Assembly (NCBI GenBank): GCA_017412645.1
Contig: JAFPWX010000009.1
Span: 1 to 64,000 of the forward strand
Source: Bacteroidales bacterium
GTDB lineage: Bacteria > Bacteroidota > Bacteroidia > Bacteroidales > UBA932
Reading direction: 5' to 3'
DNA: 64,000 bases
Position numbers and translations under genes: made by a program. The notes beneath the pieces are model-generated. The model did no database searches. It was not told where the DNA came from and saw only the letters and a list, made by a program, of their open reading frames with translations. Every line of letters begins with the position of its first letter. Within the stretch, counting starts at the first letter, position 1. Below are positions 61,387-64,000 of this stretch, one piece after another.

Positions 61387-62205
61387 TTATTCGGTTCTAA
61401 GAAGGCCGCCCACGGCTTCGTTCACCGCTTCGAACATTTCGTTAAGCAGGCTCTTGGTGCGGAAGCCTTCGATTTCATAACCACTATCGGTTTCGAGGGC
61501 GAACACTATGTTGCCGTAGATGGGATAACCGCCTCCGTAGAGAAGGGTTGCGGTCATGTTGTCTCCAACGGTCTTGTCGCCGTAGCCGTTGCGGGCTACC
61601 ATGAACACCAGGTGACGCTCGTTCAGACGGAGCTTTTCGGTGAGCGCGTTAAGCGCCGGGGTGAAGCGTACCACCTCCACGCGGTCGCAGCCAATCCAGG
61701 ATGCGAGTTCGCCGCCCAGAGTGTTCCAGTCTTCATGATCGCTCTGGTGAATGGATACGATGCCGTAGAAATTCGCCACCATGAAAGCGGGGATAATCTC
61801 CTCCTCTTCTTCGGCGGGTTCTTCGGCAGGTTCTTCGGCTTCGGGTTCCTCTTCCGAGTTTTCGTCTACCGGATCGGGCAGTTCGCAGAGATCCTTTACC
61901 TTGAAGAATAGCTCCTTTTCTTTATCGGTGAGCTCGTTGTCGGCGCAGATAATCTTTGCAAAAAGGGTGGAAATCTGCTGCTTGCCATCGTCGTCCAGGC
62001 CCTTGATAAGAATCAGGGCGCGGGTGTCGTCCATTTCTTCTCCAGTGGCCATGATTTTATTCAACAACTCCTGATCGACTGCAGGGAAGGTCTGGAAGAA
62101 GTCGTAAAGGGGCTGGATCTCTTCGTCCTTCGGGGTGTCGTCGGCGAAAATGAGATGCTTTGCAACGCGGTAAATTGCGGCTAAGGTTTCAGCTGTAGCG
62201 TTCAT
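61387..62205 (-). CDS. TerB-like domain protein with acidic linker
   Basis: In this 272-residue protein, residues 1-110 are helical and match TerB-like domains (AAIYRVAKHLIFADDTPKDEEIQPL, then LFAKIICADNELTDKEKELFFKVKDL). TerB proteins bind metal or the inner membrane surface in tellurite and stress systems. A run of Glu/Pro/Ala (about 118-140) leads to a C-terminal domain of 130 residues (GELASWIGCDRVEVVRFTPALNAL, MVARNGYGDKTVGDNMTATLLYGG) that I cannot name. It starts 18 bp after the upstream stop. Confidence 0.75.
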   Translation of the reverse strand: MNATAETLAAIYRVAKHLIFADDTPKDEEIQPLYDFFQTFPAVDQELLNKIMATGEEMDDTRALILIKGLDDDGKQQISTLFAKIICADNELTDKEKELFFKVKDLCELPDPVDENSEEEPEAEEPAEEPAEEEEEIIPAFMVANFYGIVSIHQSDHEDWNTLGGELASWIGCDRVEVVRFTPALNALTEKLRLNERHLVFMVARNGYGDKTVGDNMTATLLYGGGYPIYGNIVFALETDSGYEIEGFRTKSLLNEMFEAVNEAVGGLLRTE

Positions 62206-62223
62206 GGAGTATTGGTTTTTAGA

Positions 62224-62805
62224 TTAATCGAACATAACCCTTGGGTTCATCATGTGCGGAGTCTGCCAGTCGATGCCGTATTTGGCCAGGACTCCGCGCT
62301 TCGCCGCCCAGTAGCCGAAGCAGAAGCCCATCCCGCGGGGAACTCCCTTAAGGTGGCGGTAGCACTCTTCTTCCACTTCGTAGTATATCTCCTCCCACTT
62401 CTGGCTGCGCTCCACCGGGTCGAAGAGCAGGAAGCGATGATGTTTCTTGCAGAATTCCTCCATGGAGATACCGTCAGGATTGATATAGTCTTCGAGCTTG
62501 GCGATTTCTTCCTTTACTCCTTCCGGAGTGAGGCGTTCACTCTTCTCCGCAGATTCCTCCAACCACGCGAGTTCGCGGCGAAGTATGCTCAGTACGAAAC
62601 GGGGCACGTCATACTCCGGGAGCTGCTCCACTATGGCGTCGCAAGCATAGGCCTTGCCCAGAGCGTCCTCCTCGGGATCATCCAGGGCTTCAAGCATTGC
62701 GAAGGCCTTTTGGGCCAGCGGGAGATTCAGGTACATTTCCTGATTCTCGGAGTGTTTGCGCATCTTCTTAACCAGCGCAACTATTCTGTCGGCATCTTTA
62801 CTCAT
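62224..62805 (-). CDS. Uncharacterised operon protein
   Basis: The start at 62805 gives 193 residues, and its ATG overlaps the upstream stop as ATGA. The frame is open to 62877 but without a better start. The protein is soluble and helical, rich in Glu and Trp (ILRRELAWLEESAEKSERLTPEGVKEEI), and ends with GMGFCFGYWAAKRGVLAKYGIDWQTP, which may be a conserved patch. I do not recognise a family. Position places it with the TerB-like proteins at the head of the operon. Confidence 0.7.
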   Translation of the reverse strand: MSKDADRIVALVKKMRKHSENQEMYLNLPLAQKAFAMLEALDDPEEDALGKAYACDAIVEQLPEYDVPRFVLSILRRELAWLEESAEKSERLTPEGVKEEIAKLEDYINPDGISMEEFCKKHHRFLLFDPVERSQKWEEIYYEVEEECYRHLKGVPRGMGFCFGYWAAKRGVLAKYGIDWQTPHMMNPRVMFD

Positions 62806-63170
62806 GACCAGGCGTCGTATTGTCCCTTGTCGTCGGGTTCCTGATAGTCCCAGTATATTTCCATGAGACGGTCCCACATTTCCTGCTGCTCCGAGTTCAT
62901 CTCCCCTTCCGCGGTAGCCGCTTTGTGAAGAACGTCTATCGCCCAGCGGTACTCCTCTTCTCCCAGCTGCGAAACGGCCGCGGCGGAAGTTTCAAAGTCG
63001 AGCAGATTCGCTATGTTGAGCACGCTCTCGATCTGGTCTTCCGGCACGAATGGTTTGAAGGAATAGACCAGTTCTCTGACAGCCTCGTGGTTCTGCGGAT
63101 TATTACTTCGGCCAATGAAATACTGGCCCAGACGCATAATTGCGCAGAAGTCTCGTTTCATGAATTTCAT
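62802..63170 (-). CDS. Small TerB-like helical protein, first gene of the operon
   Basis: Start choice: ATG at 63170 gives 122 residues (MKFMKRDFCAIMRLG). A TTG start at 63203 would add 11 residues but overlaps a possible -7 element (TATCTTGG, minus strand, near 63203). The C-terminal half (WAIDVLHKAATAEGEMNSEQQEMWDRLMEIY) has the small-residue/acidic pattern of TerB helices, so I suggest a short TerB-like protein. It is the most upstream gene; 310 bp separate it from the divergent integrase. Confidence 0.65.
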   Translation of the reverse strand: MKFMKRDFCAIMRLGQYFIGRSNNPQNHEAVRELVYSFKPFVPEDQIESVLNIANLLDFETSAAAVSQLGEEEYRWAIDVLHKAATAEGEMNSEQQEMWDRLMEIYWDYQEPDDKGQYDAWS

Positions 63171-63259
63171 ACCGTTCTGTACTAATTGTTTATGAGTTGC
63201 CAAGATAACGAATATTTTGATTATTTCCTAAATCTTCCAGGAACTATGAATTAACGTAA

Positions 63260-63289
63260 AAAAAGACGGCTCATACGAGTCGTCTTTTT
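63260..63289. terminator. Terminator-like hairpin between the operon and the integrase
   Basis: AAAAAGACG (63260-63268) pairs with CGTCTTTTT (63281-63289), with an inner CTC/GAG and ATAC loop. A- and T-tracts make it bidirectional. It separates two divergent genes, so it may end a gene lost from this spot or insulate them. Confidence 0.75.
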
Positions 63290-63392
63290 GAGTGGTGGTA
63301 CTGGGAACTATAGAAATGGATTTCCTTTGATTTCTTAAAAGAAAATATAGTAACCGATAAAGTATTCTACACCAATGAATTATTAGATTTTC

Positions 63393-63423
63393 TTGCATAA
63401 TTCGCCATCTTAGCATATCTTTG
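63393..63423 (+). promoter_or_regulatory. Promoter of the integrase gene
   Basis: TTG (63393-63395) and TATCTTTG (63416-63423) are 20 bp apart, 57 bp before the ATG. Confidence 0.75.
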
Positions 63424-63435
63424 CAAATGTTAAAA

Positions 63436-63459
63436 AAGTGGGACCAAAAGTGGGACCAA
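63436..63459 (+). repeat. Two tandem 12-bp repeats in the integrase leader
   Basis: AAGTGGGACCAA occurs twice in direct succession (63436-63447 and 63448-63459), between the promoter and the start codon. It could be an integrase arm site or operator. Confidence 0.7.
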
Positions 63460-63480
63460 TTATTTAAAGGCGTTAGGAGC

Positions 63481-64000
63481 ATGAAAATCAGGTTTTACCT
63501 AAAGAAGACCGTTGTTAACAAGAGCGGAGAATCGCCCATCAGGGCAGACATCAACATACGCGGAACGCGTATTCAGAAACTGATAGGCTTTTCTATCGGT
63601 GAGGATAAGTGGGATGTGAAGAGAGAAGAGGTCAAAAAGGGCTGCAAGAATGCCCAGGACCGGGATTATCGCGTCATTAATTCCCGCATATCCAATATCC
63701 GGACACACTTCTCAGCCTTCGAGCTCACGTTGGACTACCAGCCATCCACTGACCAGCTTAACAAAGAGTTCGACAAGGCCATTAACAAGAACTCAGCTCT
63801 CCTGGCATCGATAAACAGCAAGGATGCCCCTGAAGTTACCGAACAAAAGGTCGAAGAAGCCGAAAAGAAGGAGCGCAGGCCCAAGGTGAAGCCGGCAGCA
63901 GAGTATATGGATGAGTTCATCCGGGAGGAAAGTCGTCTGAAGGAATGGAGCTGGGAGACCGTCAAGATGGTCAAATCCTTCAAGAATCATCTCCTACGTT
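63481..64000 (+). CDS. Tyrosine recombinase (integrase), N-terminal part cut by window edge
   Basis: The ATG at 63481 opens a frame that runs uninterrupted for 173 codons to the end of the window. It begins KIRFYLKKTVVNKSGESPI and continues IRGTRIQKLIGFSIGEDKWD, the arm-binding domain typical of Bacteroidota phage-type integrases. A Lys/Glu-rich linker follows, then YMDEFIREESRLKEWSWETVKMVKSFKNHL, the start of the SAM-like core-binding domain. The catalytic domain with the Arg-His-Arg-Tyr residues lies beyond the window. It probably drives integration of an element that extends rightward. Confidence 0.88.
   Translation, partial: MKIRFYLKKTVVNKSGESPIRADINIRGTRIQKLIGFSIGEDKWDVKREEVKKGCKNAQDRDYRVINSRISNIRTHFSAFELTLDYQPSTDQLNKEFDKAINKNSALLASINSKDAPEVTEQKVEEAEKKERRPKVKPAAEYMDEFIREESRLKEWSWETVKMVKSFKNHLLR

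Noticed and set aside
48426..63170. Type VI or ESX (type VII) secretion locus
   Set aside because: Kinase, FHA, PP2C and EccA-like ATPase are shared themes, but no sheath, VgrG, baseplate, EccC or WXG100 genes are present in the window.
63290..63330. Possible tRNA 3' fragment (attachment site) beside the integrase
   Set aside because: A GGTGGTACTGGGAAC stretch looks tRNA-like on the minus strand, but no T-loop consensus (TTCGAAT) or matching acceptor stem is found.

Overview
The window is a chromosomal segment of a member of the Bacteroidota, most probably the order Bacteroidales. The evidence is the recurring promoter element TAnnTTTG, with a TTG about 19-21 bp upstream in several cases, the absence of strong Shine-Dalgarno sequences, a Bacteroidota-type RNA polymerase omega subunit, the BamD, RpoN and RelA/SpoT proteins, and a Bacteroidota-type tyrosine recombinase. 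Carboxyltransferase, aspartase and an arginine deiminase-type pathway fit an anaerobic, amino-acid-using lifestyle. This last point is inference, and genus and species cannot be read from the sequence.

Layout. 1-3580: AT-richer mobile-element debris (end of an AAA ATPase, a truncated ParA/TraA, an intact AAA/DUF4143 ATPase, a truncated DnaC-like helicase loader, a gene remnant with its terminator) lying against the 3' side of a tRNA-Arg gene. 3586-9635: housekeeping genes on the minus strand (rplS; trxB-bamD-rpoZ-recN-grpE-dnaJ). 9677-16524: a Fur-like regulator, upp, rpoN, a SPOR protein, miaB, a carboxyltransferase and tRNA-His. 16585-25560: envelope proteins, an arginine-to-ornithine pathway (deiminase-like enzyme, carbamate kinase, ornithine carbamoyltransferase), a HAD hydrolase, an acyl-CoA ligase and htpG. 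25560-32830: an aldose epimerase, then a six-gene nucleobase salvage cluster (guaB-guaA-uraA-apt-Tsx-like porin-NCS2 permease) in which GuaB lacks its CBS pair and GuaA lacks its amidotransferase domain. 32970-48419: uvrB, relA/spoT, mltG, a glucosaminidase, rnz, rpsA, pnuC, mntP, recR, corA, nadD, gmk, fba and aspA.

48426-63170 is the standout region. Twelve tightly packed minus-strand genes look like one 14.7-kb operon. It encodes two TerB-like or helical proteins and a further conserved-looking protein, a multi-zinc-ribbon protein, a membrane Ser/Thr kinase with a predicted periplasmic peptidoglycan-binding domain, an 1105-residue protein with four AAA modules, a zinc-ribbon/FHA protein, a PP2C phosphatase, a lipoprotein, a J-domain-less DnaJ-type zinc-finger membrane protein, a membrane-anchored GNAT and a DUF1963 protein. 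Kinase, FHA reader and PP2C eraser form a complete phospho-threonine circuit, plausibly controlling the AAA machine in response to envelope state. The layout recalls the TerY-P triad of Ter stress systems and the kinase/FHA/phosphatase control of type VI secretion, but no secretion genes and no vWA TerY are present. I know of no described system with this composition.

The window ends inside a tyrosine recombinase gene (63481 onward), divergent from that operon, so the operon may be cargo of an integrated element or may border one.
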